Shown here one piece after another: positions 1 to 11,374 of a DNA stretch of 64,000 bases (position 1 is the stretch's first letter; each line of letters starts with the position of its first letter). The notes beneath the pieces were generated by a model that had not been told where the DNA came from, made no database searches, and saw only the letters and a program-made list of their open reading frames with translations. Source of the DNA: Ceratotherium simum simum (taxonomy: Eukaryota; Chordata; Mammalia; Perissodactyla; Rhinocerotidae); assembly GCF_000283155.1 (NCBI RefSeq), contig NW_004454165.1:42296213-42360212 (forward strand), given 5' to 3'. Made by a program: the position numbers and the translations under genes.

Positions 1-730
1 CGCGCGACGAGGAGCGCGCGGCCCGCCCCGGCCTGGCCCGGCGCGGCCTTGCTTTTGTACAGACGTTTCCACGGTCTTGTAAAAAGGAAAACACCCGCGA
101 CGAACACCAGGTGACACACGCCCCCCCACACACACCTTTCCAGGAGCTCCTGGGGACCGCTAGGCGCGGACACAGTCGTGCGTTTTAGACTGAACTTCGG
201 TGTTTTCTTGAGACTTTTTGTACAGTATTTATCATCCACGGAGGAGGCAGAAACTTTTTCTTTGCTCGAGGCGACACAAAGACCAAACCAAGCGAGAGGC
301 GACTCCAACTTTTCTACCCGGCCGGCGCACTCACTCTCACCCCGCTCCGCTCCTTGACGGCCTCGGGTCGCCCAGGACCCAGTGCCGGAGGCTGTTCTCA
401 TTTGTTCTCGATGTAGTAAGGCAGATACAAACACAAGTTTTTTTGTAGTTGTTACCGCTTTTTCGGGTTGGTTTGTTAATTTATACAGAGATCCCTCGCC
501 CCTTTCAGATGGCACCGTCATATTCTGGGTTTTGTAAAACTTTATGTATCTGAGCATTTCCATTTTTTGGTTTTGTATTATTTCTTGTAAATGCGTTGTG
601 AAATTTTTATTTTAGGCGTTGCGGCCTGGGGAGGGGGACTCAGATTATGTACATAGTTTCCTAAAAAGCCTTTCTTCTAAAACGAAAAGAAAGAAAAGAC
701 TCCCCTTAAAAAGGCATCGAGTTTTGAGTC

Positions 731-736
731 AATAAA
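731..736 (+). promoter_or_regulatory. SOX1: Poly(A) signal AATAAA, SOX1 proximal
   Basis: Canonical AATAAA inside an A/T-rich part of the SOX1 3' UTR, after the conserved block that ends near 650. It would give a short 3' UTR form. Confidence 0.5.
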
Positions 737-808
737 TTTTTAAAAGCCCGATTTTTTCCCCATAAATCTGAAACGTGCTGATTTTATGTGCATGTTTTAT
801 AAGCTCAA

Positions 809-814
809 AATAAA
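809..814 (+). promoter_or_regulatory. SOX1: Poly(A) signal AATAAA, SOX1 second
   Basis: A second canonical AATAAA, 78 bp after the first. Two closely spaced signals suggest alternative cleavage around 750-840. The clearly mRNA-like A/T-rich sequence weakens after about 900 but resumes at 1430-1700. Confidence 0.5.
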
Positions 815-1944
815 TTAGTAAGTTTGGCGACGGAGAAAGAGATATTATCAGCCTGAACTAACAGTGAGGGAATCACAGGGGAGACTCCGAGCTTCAGTCA
901 GTGGAAGGGAAGGAAGTTAAAATTGATAGATTGTTTTGTAGAGTTTACAGTGGGAATGAGAAATAGTTACAAAAGGATCGTTTTGTAGTCCGGCCCTTTG
1001 GTGTGTTGTGTTTAACTGCGGGCCGACTCCGGCGGGTTTTGCGATTCTTTGCTGTGGGCTTTCGTGCTCCTGCTGGCCCGGGATCTGCGCCGCAGTTTGG
1101 TCTGGAGGAGGAAGTAGAGAAGACCCCAGTGGCGGGACCAGGCCACGGATGGATGACAAGGACCACGGCGGGGGCACGGGCCCTGCAATTAACAAGATTG
1201 TAGGTGGAATATCTGAATTTCTCTCAAGGAAACACAATCTCTGAACCAAAACCTGCTGCAACCGAGCCCCCTCCGTCCGTCCTCAGCCGCTCCTCTGGCT
1301 TATTTCTCCTTGGGAAAGGGCAAAATGATTTTGCTGGATTTTCACACACACGCAAAATCGACCACCCCCCATCCCCTGCGTGAACTGGGATGCAAGTCGC
1401 TAACCGATGCGAATGCAAAACGCAGTGTTTATTCTTCCTGACGAGATCTGAGGTTGTTTGATGCTTTAAATTTTTTAATTATATTTTTTCTAGGTGTTTA
1501 TTGGTACATTGCAGTTTTTTTCTGGAATTTAAAGTTTTCTGTAAAACTTTGTCTTCAAGTAATCTGACAGCGTTAAATATTGCATTTAAAAGTCATACTG
1601 TAGCAAATACATTTTGAAGTTAGTCACAACATAAAGCTGAAATTGTATTTTTGAAAAAAAAATCCTTTAGGCCAGATCAAAATATGTTGATTTCATCAAC
1701 CCCTCATTTTCTTAACATCTTTTCTTGTCCTGGAATGAGTATAGACTATCCATCCAAAAATGGGCCTATGCGAGCAGGTTAATGAGAACCAAATTCAGCC
1801 TGCATTCAAGAATAGCTTTAAGTAAAATGCTAACCTGATGATTGACATGTGTAATTTTTTTGATAATTTTGCTTAAACCACTCATTCCTTAAAGTGATTG
1901 CAAAAATTTACAGAGTGATGTCGACTGCTTCTTTCTAACAAGAT

Positions 1945-1950
1945 AATAAA
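1945..1950 (+). promoter_or_regulatory. SOX1: Poly(A) signal AATAAA, possible distal SOX1 end
   Basis: Canonical AATAAA followed within about 20 bases by a T/C-rich tract (1958-2018), the usual arrangement of a cleavage site with downstream U-rich element. It would give a 3' UTR of about 2 kb or more, in line with the long human SOX1 mRNA. Confidence 0.4.
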
Positions 1951-1970
1951 GTCCCCCTCTTTTTTCATTT

Positions 1971-2759
1971 TTCCTTTTCTTTCTCTCTCTCTTTTTCTTT
2001 TTTTTTTTTTTTTTCTTTAGGAATCTGATCCTCTGAGAAACAGCGGTTCCTAAAAGTGTTTGGATGTATGTGGATTGCTGAGCAGAACAGCATCATGAGA
2101 TAGTCTGGGAATAAATGCCACACACAGTCCCCTCTGGGAGCCACTTTGGGAAAATCTGTGATGCTGTGTTAACTCACCACTCAGGCCAGATTCAGCCTGA
2201 AATATACAGAGTTAAATGGACTCTCTGGTTCTTTGCTAACTCCCCATCTTAGCATCCCCTGCACTTACTAAAGTGGCAGGCAGGTGTGTGGCCATGCTCA
2301 CACATGTGTATGCCTGAGTAGTTTGTGTCTGTGCTCAACTGTTGGCATCTAAGTGTTAGCTCGTCACCCGTTTTGGTAACGTGGGTCACACTTGAAGTAT
2401 TTCAGACTGTGAAAGTTTTGCAGTGTGCCTGGAAGTCCACGCATTGCTGTGTGGTCATTTCCTGGAAGGTGGACTTACAGTTTGGCATTTTTCCGTGTGT
2501 GCCTCATACACAGTTAGCTGTGTATGCCAGGTGCCCCAAGCCACTTTTCTAAAAACCCAGGAAGATCTTAAAATAGGAATTCCTGAAATTTGGCGAATTT
2601 GTTTTGTTGATTAGAAGGACATGGAGAAAAGCAGATATAAATTCTTTAATGACTCCATTTAAAAACAACCCGGGATGAGGTGAGTGGAGATTAGCTAGGA
2701 TTTCTCTCTCAGGACTGAGATCCTGTCACCCCAGCAGCGTTTCTCCAATTTAAATTCGT
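1971..2759. other. SOX1 immediate downstream flank, no gene seen
   Basis: It opens with a polypyrimidine tract (about 1958-2018) running into an AG at about 2020, then unique sequence without recognisable repeat or coding potential. The short open frames at 2325-2614 have no family resemblance. The stretch could still be distal SOX1 3' UTR. Confidence 0.5.
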
Positions 2760-3060
2760 GGAGAAACTAGGACCCGGAGACGGCTCACTCGACTGCGACT
2801 CCGGTTCTTGCCAAGGTTCTTCCTACCGTACTCATGAAATGAAATATTACATGACGGCTTCATCCACTTCCCAAGTCACACGGTGGTATTTCTATCGCTT
2901 ATTCCAATTTTGTTTGAAAACCGTGTGGAGAACGCGGACAGGACTCTTTCGCGCCTTGACAAAGTTTGCCTTACCTCGTGCGCAGGCGACTGCGACAATT
3001 CGTCGTAAACCGACCACTGCGCACGCCCGGCTCTCGGAGCTGAGGGTGGGTGGGTTTGCT
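2760..3060. promoter_or_regulatory. Candidate promoter/enhancer with two NRF1-like sites
   Basis: Unique, repeat-free sequence just upstream of the CpG island. TGCGCAGGCG at 2979-2988 and TGCGCACGC at 3019-3027 resemble NRF1 sites, which are typical of CpG-island promoters. CpG density rises from about 2760. Promoter activity is inferred; the orientation and any transcript are unknown. It could serve a SOX1-OT-like lncRNA. Confidence 0.35.
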
Positions 3061-3117
3061 GGAGGTGTTCCCCTTCTTTCTTTCTTCCTTTTTTTTTTAG
3101 ACTCAACGAGGGGCCCT

Positions 3118-3142
3118 TGTTGTTGTTGTTGTTGTTGTTGTT
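3118..3142. repeat. (TTG)8 microsatellite
   Basis: Uninterrupted TTG triplets. The poly-C and poly-N runs predicted from open frames here come only from this repeat. Confidence 0.9.
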
Positions 3143-3379
3143 AAGACTTGGACACCACCGCACACTCCCCGCCAAAGAAACCCACCAGTAGCTAGGTGAA
3201 ATGAATTAATTTTAAAACCAGGAGCGGGTACAGCGCGCCTGATCTGCAGATGTGTGTCGGGTGGCGTGACTGATAGGTCTATTAAATCATGCTTGTGGGA
3301 GAAGAATAACACACGTATTCACGCATTTCATTTTCCGGACAAAGACTGGGCAACAGACTTCCGTCTCCGGAAAATTCCG

Positions 3380-5010
3380 GTTAATTCGAGAAACCCATCC
3401 TGGGCCGCCGCGGGCCCCGGGAAGGCGCGCTCCAGGGCGGCCCGGGCTCCTGCGCCCACCGCCCGCGCCCCACCCCCGCTTCCGTAGCCTGGCCCGCGGG
3501 GCAGAGGCTCCAGAAACGTCGGCGGCAGAATGTAGTAATAGGTTCGATTCCTCGGAAACTTCAAGTGAAAAGCAGACTTGGCCTTGGCGCAGCTCTCTTT
3601 CTAGCGTGACGATTTGGCGGGATTGAAAGGCCGGGCCAGAAGGGGAGGGGTGGGGGGGCGCGGGCCCCCGGGGTGAGGAGGGCCCGGGTGCCCGCCCCCA
3701 ATTCCTGCAGGATCCCGAGGGCCGGCGGCTGGGCGCGCGCGGAGGCTGGGAGCAGGAGGAGGGGACGCAGGGACCCCTCACCCTCGCCCTCTGCTCTCGG
3801 CTCCGGCCCACCTCCCCCAACGCGAGGGCGAGGCCCGGCGGGAGGCGCGGAGCTCTCCCTACCCCTCCCTCTCCTCCTCCTAGCCCTCTCCCTACCCCTC
3901 CCTCTCCTCCTCCTAGCCCTCTCCCTACCCCCTCTTCTCCTCCCTCCCTCCCTCCTCCTTCCCTCCCCCCGGCCCTTCCTCTCCAGCTGCGCGCCCGCCG
4001 GGACCACGCTCCGCCCGACCCCGGGAACCCAGCAGGGTCTGCGGCGGGCGGCGCCCTGCGCCCGGGGTGCGGGTCCCGGGTCCCCTCCGCGCGGGGGCGG
4101 CCGGGCCTCCCGCCTTCTCAGCGTCTCCCTTGCCCTGCTCTGTTCACAGCGAAGCCTCGAGCACTGGGCTATTTCCAGGCCCGCGCTGCTCACCACTTCT
4201 CTCCACCTTTCTGGTACCCGCTTCCTCCCGTTACCCACTCACTTCTCCATTTCCTCCTCTCCTCCGCCTTTCTCCCCTCCCTGACTCCAGCATCTTTCCT
4301 CTCCTTCTCTGCGCTCCGGCCTTCCCTTTGTCTGCTCGCCACGTCCTGTCCGCCCCCGCGGCCTGCGCCCCGGCCCCTCGTCGTCCCGCTGCAGCCTCAG
4401 ACGCTCCCTCTTAGTCTCGGGTCGGGTCAGCAGGTGCCCGGGAGCATCCCGTCCCCTAACCCCATTCCCTCGGCCGCGTCCCCACGGGCTCGCGCGGGAG
4501 GGGCGTGGGGGTCCCCGGGCGCTGTCTTGGAACCTGCGGCGGGGCGTCCGCCCCCAACTCACTAGGGTGCAGCCTGGGCTGGGGCCGGGCGGGGTGTCAG
4601 CCGCCGGGGGATTAAGATGACTGATGCGAGGGAAGTGAGCAGAGTGTTTTTGTGTTTAAAGAGAGCAGGATTAGTGGAGAGAAAGTCCTGACCCGAGGTC
4701 AGCCGCAAGTCAACCCCTTTTACAATCAGCCAGCGGAACAAGCACGTCTCGGCCGGGCCGGGCCGCAACAAGTGAAAGACGGGGCAGGGGAGGGGGCCGG
4801 GCTGGAGCGAGGGCTGGGGGCGGCGGGAGGTGCGGAGACCTGCACCCCCAGGCTGAGGGGCGCGGAGATGGGGAGACCTGCACCCCTGGCCCGAGCCGGC
4901 ACTGGAGGGGCCAGCGCGGAGGGGGCCCCGGTGTGGAGAACGACGGCGGTGCGGGCTCAGAGTTTTCCGGGCGGGGTTAGTCATCAGAATTCCTTCTCCC
5001 TCGCTAGGAT
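3380..5010. promoter_or_regulatory. CpG island downstream of SOX1
   Basis: Strongly GC-rich with many CpG dinucleotides, interrupted by a C/T-rich tract at 3850-4350. Long open frames exist on both strands, but they consist of Pro, Arg, Ser, Gly and Ala in shifting frames and reflect composition, not protein. Developmental regulators such as SOX1 commonly lie in broad domains of several CpG islands under Polycomb control; that function here is inferred. No TATA box or clear start site was identified. Confidence 0.65.
3853..3930. repeat. 33-bp polypyrimidine tandem repeat, about 2.3 copies
   Basis: Copies begin at 3853, 3886 and 3919, each starting CTCTCCCTACCCCTCC or a close variant. The strand asymmetry (C/T on +, G/A on -) makes triplex, i-motif or G-quadruplex structure possible. 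Confidence 0.85.
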
Positions 5011-5234
5011 GCCCGCGTCTCCCATTTCCTGGGCCGCCTTCCGGCTGCTCCTCCGATGGGAGCCTGGGGAGAATGCTCGATGGGATCTGCTCCGGAGGCT
5101 CCGTCTTACAAACGCAATCCTGTTTCCAAAAGAAACCAAAACTGAAAGACCGAGTCCTTGGTCGCTCTGCCTTTCGCGTTCTTGCCCAGGCTCTCCAGGA
5201 ATCTTTGTCTTACTTGGGTTCTTTCGCACCTTGA

Positions 5235-5237
<3 letters not shown>

Positions 5238-5275
<38 letters not shown>
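5238..5275. repeat. (TG)n microsatellite
   Basis: About 18 uninterrupted TG units. Confidence 0.9.
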
Positions 5276-5277
<2 letters not shown>

Positions 5278-5299
5278 CAGTATTGGGGGGATGAAATAT

Positions 5300-6890
5300 A
5301 TTAAGGCTGTTTGTCACTAGATTCCATGCTCCATCAAGGGGGCGGGGAACGAGGCACTAATTTGGGTTAGAAACCATGGCGGGGTTCCCAGGGAGCAAAA
5401 CCCAGTAGCGCTCACCTGGGGAAGTAAGGGAAACTAGAGTTTGGGGTGAAGGATGAGAGGGGAGTCGGGGCAGAAGGAAAGAAAGTAGGTACATTTGTCT
5501 TCCTTAGCAGTCAGGCTGGGAATTGGTGCTGAAATGACACCATCAAGAGTTTTAACAAACGTGAAAAATAGATAAAGAACCCAAACAAGTGATATATTCA
5601 AAAATAGACAAAAGTTCATCCATTTTTGATAGTTTAAAAAAAAAAAACAGGATTGCCATGTTTTCCTCTAACTTGGCTTTTCATCTTTAAATATGAAAAC
5701 ACCAACACCAGACAGAGAGGGGGAGAAAGAGAGAGAGAAAGCAGTTTTAAAAACAACTTAAAACCAATACCTCCCTGTGGATGGAGGCACAGGGACAGCC
5801 GACCCTGGGTAACACGGTGCACCCTGCGGTAAATGGGCTCCGGGTTCAAAAGCAAGTAACAGATTGCTACTTGGTAAGTTGCTAAATGTAACCTAGGGGG
5901 AAAATTTGTCTGTGGCTGAAACTCTGGACATTGTGAGTAATTCTGAATGCCCCGCAGGCAGCTCGAAAGGATTTAATTGCCCGCAGCCACTTCAGAACAA
6001 CCATGTGGGTACATTAAAGATGTTGTTTGTGAAGAACAGCAGGTCATCACATGCAGAGCCTGGAAATAGTCAGCCAGTCAAATCAGTGGAAAAAATCAGC
6101 TTTTGTTAGATTTTGCAGTTTCAGGAATTAGGCATTCACTGCAGAGCTGCAGTTTTGAGAAATTGCAATGTCAGGCATGTTCCCAATGGGGAAATATTGT
6201 GAGAGTGTGGAGGAATGTAAGATTGGGCTTGACAATGGGGAAACTGACAAGAGTTATCACCCAGACATTGTTTTCTCTCTGAGCACCCCGGAAATGCTAA
6301 CTCGAGATGATGTCTAGTGGCAGCAATAGCATCTCTGCTCGTCCTCCGCACTTATAAGACATGACAAGAGTCTTAGACATCCAAAGGACTGACCCAAGAT
6401 TACACACGATGAATACTGGAATTTATAGGGCAAAGTACCTTATAGGGATGTAAAACCTATAAACAGTACGGCAGCAGTGTCAAGATCCACCTGAAGGTTT
6501 AAAGCAGAAGCCAGCTTATCTTTTTATTTCTAAGCCACAGAATAAGAGGAAATCCTGGTGAGCATGTTTTAACCTGGGAAAGAATTTAGAAACCTCATGC
6601 CTTTAACTCCTCCAAACTCTAGGGGGAAGTTTCAGTAAGTGGAAAAGCCCAAACTTCAGCAGTAAATTTAATGTGAATATCCACGGAGATGGAGAAGCAG
6701 GAGCTCCATTCCTTGTGTTAGAAATTGAACTGAAGAGTGAAGTTTATCCTTGTAAAAATTGGCCATTTGCATTTTCACCTCACAGGGAAATGACATACCT
6801 GTGCTCAAAGAAAAGGAAGAATCAATGTGAACAGTTAGTCAATATGGCATTTACAGCATTTCTAATCTCTGTTTAACTGTAGCATAGCAA
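5300..6890. other. Repeat-poor unique sequence
   Basis: I see no recognisable transposon, no coding pattern and no RNA gene. Together with 1-5.3 kb it makes nearly 7 kb next to SOX1 with almost no mobile elements. Confidence 0.5.
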
Positions 6891-6904
6891 CGTGGGGAGG
6901 ATGT

Positions 6905-7105
6905 ATGATTTGGAATAAGACAGAAGTGCAGTTGAATCATGGCTTGTCACACATCAGCTACATGTCCTTGGTCAAATATCCTTACTCCTGAGTCCATTTT
7001 CTCATACGCAAAATAAAAATAGTGAAAGCAACCTCATGAGGACATAGTCAGGATTCATGATCTAAGGCGTATGTGTGTCCAGCAAATAGCAGGCCCTCAA
7101 TAAAC
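6905..7105 (+). repeat. MIR SINE remnant
   Basis: The order of features (a core with loss-of-ion-like CATCAGCTACATGTCCTTGG, then CATTTTCTCATACGCAAAAT, then a region ending in CAGGCCCTCAATAAACGG) fits an old MIR element in sense orientation. Assigned from memory of the consensus. Confidence 0.55.
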
Positions 7106-7274
7106 GGTCACGACCTCTAAGCCTGTGTCGGCTCAGGCAGGGGTAACATGGAGAATTGTGGCGTGAAGCGCCCAACTTGGCCTAGGTGCAAACAGTAGTG
7201 ATTACACGGACCAATATTCCCATTCCTCCATATTAACAATGATTTCCCTTTAGAATTACCTGACCATCATCACA

Positions 7275-7560
7275 GTCATTCATGCATCTGTTCAGCAACA
7301 TTTATTACCAGTATATCTTATGTCCGGGTTATTGGATGAGCACGTGCTGTGTGCGTGGCCTGTTACCAGGTGCTGAGAATGCAGCCATCAACCCAACGGG
7401 CTCACTGCCCAGTGGGTGAGACTCGTACGAGAAAGCATGATATTGAGGGCCACAGCTGTAGGACACAGGTACATGCCAGGTGCTACCTGGGCATTCGTGC
7501 CTAATTTGGGGGAGTCAGGGAAGGCTTCTCAGAGGAAGTGAAAGCCAGACTGGAGGCTGA
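7275..7560 (-). repeat. L2 LINE 3' fragment, antisense
   Basis: The sequence carries the reverse complement of the L2 3' end: an AACATTTATTACC-like start, then a GCACGTGCTGTGTGCG stretch, then GGTGCTGAGAATGCAGCC, followed by the usual AGGGAAGGCTTCTCAGAGGA downstream block. Confidence 0.6.
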
Positions 7561-7569
7561 GACAGCCTG

Positions 7570-9120
7570 GTGCTGCTTTGCCGCTCCCGATGGCGGGTCT
7601 TGCCATGAGGCTCATACTGTGTTTCTGTGCATCGACCAAGACTGTAATATAAATTTGAGCAGAGTGTATAGGGTAACTGCTTTGTTTTCCAGTGAATGGC
7701 TGTTCTAGATTGTTTTGGGGTTGTTAAAGATTTAGACGTAGAGATTGACTGGGGAGTGTCTCTCACCTTCAGGTACGTAGGACACCAGGACAGTTTGTTT
7801 CAAATCCAGACTCGCAGACCCAGTGCCCCTGGCAGGCTGCCTCTGGGGTCCCAGTGGACTCAAGAATCTGTGCTTTCTAAGGCACGTTTCCAGAAGATGC
7901 ACGACACTGGAGAAACAGGAGTTAGGAGATGGGCCCGAATATTTTTATGGTAAATAGGTGCTAAGACTGTGTCTAGATCATTTAAATTTGAGTAGCAATT
8001 TATTATTTATAAAGTACTCTCACTTAATTGTTCAATTTAGATGATTTTTGAAAAAATTAAATTAGTGAGAGAAGAAAAAAATTTAAGCTGAATTATTAGA
8101 ATCTTGTAAAGAGAAAAGACTGACTAATTTACTGATTTAATTCTCCATTTTGTTGCTCTGGCTGCCTGTAAAGGAAGTTTCCTCCCCTGAAGTGCAGTCA
8201 AGGTGAAACCAAGGAATGTACACCACACACATGTCTTTCCTTTCACGAATGGAGCATTCAAAGGACTAAGCAAAGTCATATGTTGTGCCTTATCAAGTTC
8301 TGATTTTACCAAACTAATTTGTATTTACATAGACTAGGTCTGTACAGCCCTTGTGAATGCAATATGGGCCAAAACACTCATGTCAATTAGCTAGAGTTAT
8401 TTCAATGGCATTTGAAAAGTAGAAGGGCATTTAACAATGTGCATGAGATGGAATAAATTGGCTTAGTTGGAGAGATCATAATTATAATCATAATAATACT
8501 ATGTTATTTAGCTATCGACTTTCTCGATAAAGTCACCTGTAAAATGGGAATATCTTGTTCTAAAAAAACCTCGACACACTAAGTACTTTACATGTTCTTG
8601 AGAGAAAGAGGTTGTGCAAATGGGGCGGGGGGGCTACGATTATAAACAGAACAAACTATTATGTATCAGCAGTATTTTTTCTAGAAAGCACGCAATTCTG
8701 CATTACGGATGTTCCTATTACTGCCAATCATAATAAAGACAACAGTCATTATATTTATAGATGCAGATCTGGATTAAGGTATGGTAGTGGAAGAAATCAG
8801 TACCTGTTTGAGTAGCATGTGAGAAAATAAATTTTAAATTGGATATAATGAGAGAAAATATTCTATATAAAGAATCAAAACTATGTTGATAATATAGGAA
8901 TTTCAAAATGGCTTTTAGCTAATTTCAGGACACAAGGAAATTGTGATTTAGGAAATCTAAGCTATGCATTTTGACTATAGCTTTTTGAAGAAAATGACAT
9001 TGTCTTTGTTGACTAAATAATCCATAATTTTAATGAATAAGAATGTCAATCCAGATAATCAGGCCCCCATGAATAGTGGGGAGGGCAGAGTTTCTTAAAC
9101 TCTCTCGTTTTGATCATTAT
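7570..9120. other. Intergenic, nothing recognised
   Basis: A/T-rich unique or very decayed sequence. No coding pattern, RNA gene or clear repeat family is visible. Confidence 0.45.
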
Positions 9121-9124
9121 CACA

Positions 9125-9639
9125 TATTATTAATACCACTGCTGCTATTGTTGTTGTTACACACACGTTCCTCGTCTACTGCCCACAACATCCAGAACTA
9201 CAGACATTTTGTCACCATGTGGTTTACAGAGAGAAGGAAATCCTGTGCCCAGAAAGAAAGAAGGAACGTGCTGGAACAGAACTGTTTACACGAGAGTTGA
9301 TGAGATGAAGTGGAGAAGTGACACCCTGGGCGACTCTGGAAGTGGTCTTACCCAGGGTCAACCCTTGGACTGAGCGTCTTTGTAGAAAGCTGGTAGAAAT
9401 CCTGGTGCTGGGAGCATTTACCACCAAAATGGACAAAAAGCCCGTGAACATATTTTAGCAACTCCTTGGCATATGAGTGTACACGTTAGAATTTTACCAT
9501 CTCTAATTCTCTCTGAGTTGCATGGATTTAAATTTGATTATGTTAATTTGAGTAAAATATTAATGTAAAACCTTTCTTCTCATTTAAAAAAATAAATAAA
9601 TCATTTTATTTATTTTAGTCTTTCAAACTGAGAATACTA
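9125..9639 (+). repeat. Left arm of a 515-bp near-perfect inverted repeat
   Basis: Positions 9125-9639 are the reverse complement of 12207-12721. Coordinates pair by a constant sum (21846), so there are no indels, and I find one mismatch (C versus T in the CAGACATTTTG / CAGATATTTTG segment). The frame at 9224-9451 on the minus strand and 12395-12622 on the plus strand therefore reads identically, but it resembles no protein and is not called a gene. The arm itself is not a repeat family I recognise. Confidence 0.95.
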
Positions 9640-9660
9640 CTAGAAATGTATTCTCAGTTT
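9625..9660. repeat. Perfect 13-bp hairpin at the arm boundary
   Basis: AAACTGAGAATAC (9625-9637) and GTATTCTCAGTTT (9648-9660) form a perfect stem with a 10-nt loop. The near-identity of the two arms stops inside this loop (9639). In the right arm the corresponding hairpin (about 12186-12221) is imperfect. Confidence 0.9.
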
Positions 9661-9895
9661 TAAAATACTGACTATGAATTTGGATAACAAACTAAATTAC
9701 ACACTTACTAAGGGAAACTATATAAAATTCTTAAAATAATTAAACCAATACTTTATTATCCAAAATGAATACATCACCTGTAGTAACTGTTTGCAGAAAA
9801 CTAAAATTGTATTTAAAGTCACAGCTCAAATTTAATCATGCATTTGCATCAAAAATACATAATTTTAAATCAATCTATAAGATACAAGTTCAACA
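9640..9895 (+). repeat. Inner, diverged part of the inverted repeat (left)
   Basis: Aligns in inverted orientation with about 11950-12206, at very roughly three-quarters to four-fifths identity with small indels. Shared landmarks include TTAAACCAATACTTTATTATCC (shortened: AAACCAATACTTTATTATCC) and CTGTAGTAACT. It is far more diverged than the outer arm although directly adjacent. Confidence 0.75.
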
Positions 9896-11370
9896 TAAAT
9901 TTGAACAGCTTAAGTTTTAACTGATTTTGAAACAGTTATGATTATAATAAATTAGGTTTGAGGAAAATAGAACATTTGCAATAACATTTTAAGGGGAAGT
10001 CTTCACTTTAGGATTTTTTTTAAAACAACAACCAAAAAAGGGTTAGTCCTCCATGCTTCCTCCCACAGTCTGTAGCCATGACCGCTCACAGCTTCTTGTA
10101 GGTGAAGGCTTTCCCCTGCTAGACTATATTCCAGAATATATTCCAAGGGAGCAGAGGTGCCCCTGGGCAGAGACCACATGTAAGCTAACATGCCAACATC
10201 GCCAAGCCTCCTGGAGACCAGGAACTGTGTCTGGCTTTTTCTTTTAATTTTGATTTCAAGCATCAGCACAGTCCCAGGCACCTCCCAGAGGGACAGCAGT
10301 ATTTATTGAATTGAACCAGGACCGCAGGCAGACGCAGCGACGTTAGCTGCTGGTAAGGAGCTGCCGATCCAGGAACCGGTGCAGAGGGGAACCTGCCTGC
10401 TTCACCCCTGGCGACCCCCCTGCGCTCCCCGGTGCAGAGTCAAGCCAGCATCGGCATTGTATAGGAGAGCAAAGGAGAGAAGGCGCCTTGGGGCTCACAC
10501 GGTGCCTGACACATCAGACCGCTGGGAACAGTAGGGCCTTCGTGGCTGTTGTCCTGTGGTTATCAAGGAGATACAGAAAGAAAATCCAGTCCCGAGAGCA
10601 GGACACAGGACTGGTCCCTCCTGTGGCATGGCACGTGGACACCAGAGGATCTGTAAGTGTAGACCTGCCCATTTGTGTGACATAAATAGAGACTGAGAGA
10701 TGTCGAGGCCACAGAGCTTGTTTCCAACTCTGAATTTCCCAAAACTTGCTACACAATTTGGCAGGTAGTGGTGTGCAAAGAATGTTTGTCAAGTGAAGTG
10801 TTACCATCATTGTGTTGTATTGTGTTGTGTAATGTTATATTGTATTGTATCATGCTGTGCTGTTTCATTTTATATTAAGGTAAGGTTATCCTCTCAGGAT
10901 CATAGGGTGTGCAGAGATGGTTCAGGCACCTGGAAAAGAGGAGGCAAGGCAGGGAAAAGGCAGCCACTCCCTTAGACTGAAAACTAGAACTGTGGGGGTA
11001 CCTGTGATGAGCCACAGAGTGGGAATTTACCTCTTCCTGCTTAATCGGCTTAATCAATCGTAGAACTACCTAGAAACCTAGGAGGGAGCTTATGGGAGAT
11101 ACATCTTAAGGCAGTGACCTTAAGGTGGAGATAGGTTGACAGCTCATCCCAGTGAGATCCGTCCTCAGATGCCTACTTTATTTTTCTCCTCTGTAATACT
11201 CCTGGTTGCAGTATGAATTTGACTGTGTGACTTGTGTGTGCAAAACTGGAAGTTCACTTCTTATCGTTTGAATGATGAGTGTCAGTACTGTGCAGAGGAA
11301 AGCAAAGGGCACAGACATTGGATGATAGAGCAGTGCCAAATGACCTGTCCCAGCTTTGTCCCCCACTCCT
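9896..11370. other. Spacer inside the inverted repeat; no gene
   Basis: About 10190-10320 looks like a decayed L2 3' end in sense orientation (a GGAGACCAGGAACTGTGTCTG block followed by AGTATTTATTGAATTGAA). A TGT/TAT-rich low-complexity tract lies at 10800-10870. The rest is unassigned, without coding pattern. Confidence 0.4.
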
Positions 11371-11374
11371 ACGG

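Larger units (their letters stand above)
1..1970 (+). other. SOX1: SOX1 3' untranslated region (partial, left edge of window)
   Basis: This is the 3' UTR of SOX1, a single-exon SOXB1 HMG-box transcription factor of neural progenitors, lens and some spinal interneurons. The block around 200-235 (ending in TTTTTGTACAGTATTTATC) and the block around 530-615 match the layout of SOXB1 3' UTRs; the same phrases occur in SOX2, but the intervening sequence fits SOX1 as I recall it from human. No HMG box or C-terminal coding sequence is present, so the stop codon lies shortly before position 1. Sequence is seen directly; the gene assignment rests on remembered family sequence. The end is uncertain: signals at 731, 809 and 1945 are all usable, and the human 3' UTR is long enough that the true end could reach about 2.7 kb. 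SOX3 is the main alternative and is less likely. Confidence 0.85.

Noticed and set aside
3287..4984. Several long open frames on both strands (up to 225 residues)
   Set aside because: They sit in a CpG island with few stop codons by composition, overlap in several frames, and consist of Pro/Arg/Ser/Gly runs.
9224..9451. A 75-residue open frame repeated exactly at 12395-12622
   Set aside because: The identity comes from the inverted DNA duplication. The frame has no family resemblance, no start context and lies in A/T-rich intergenic DNA.
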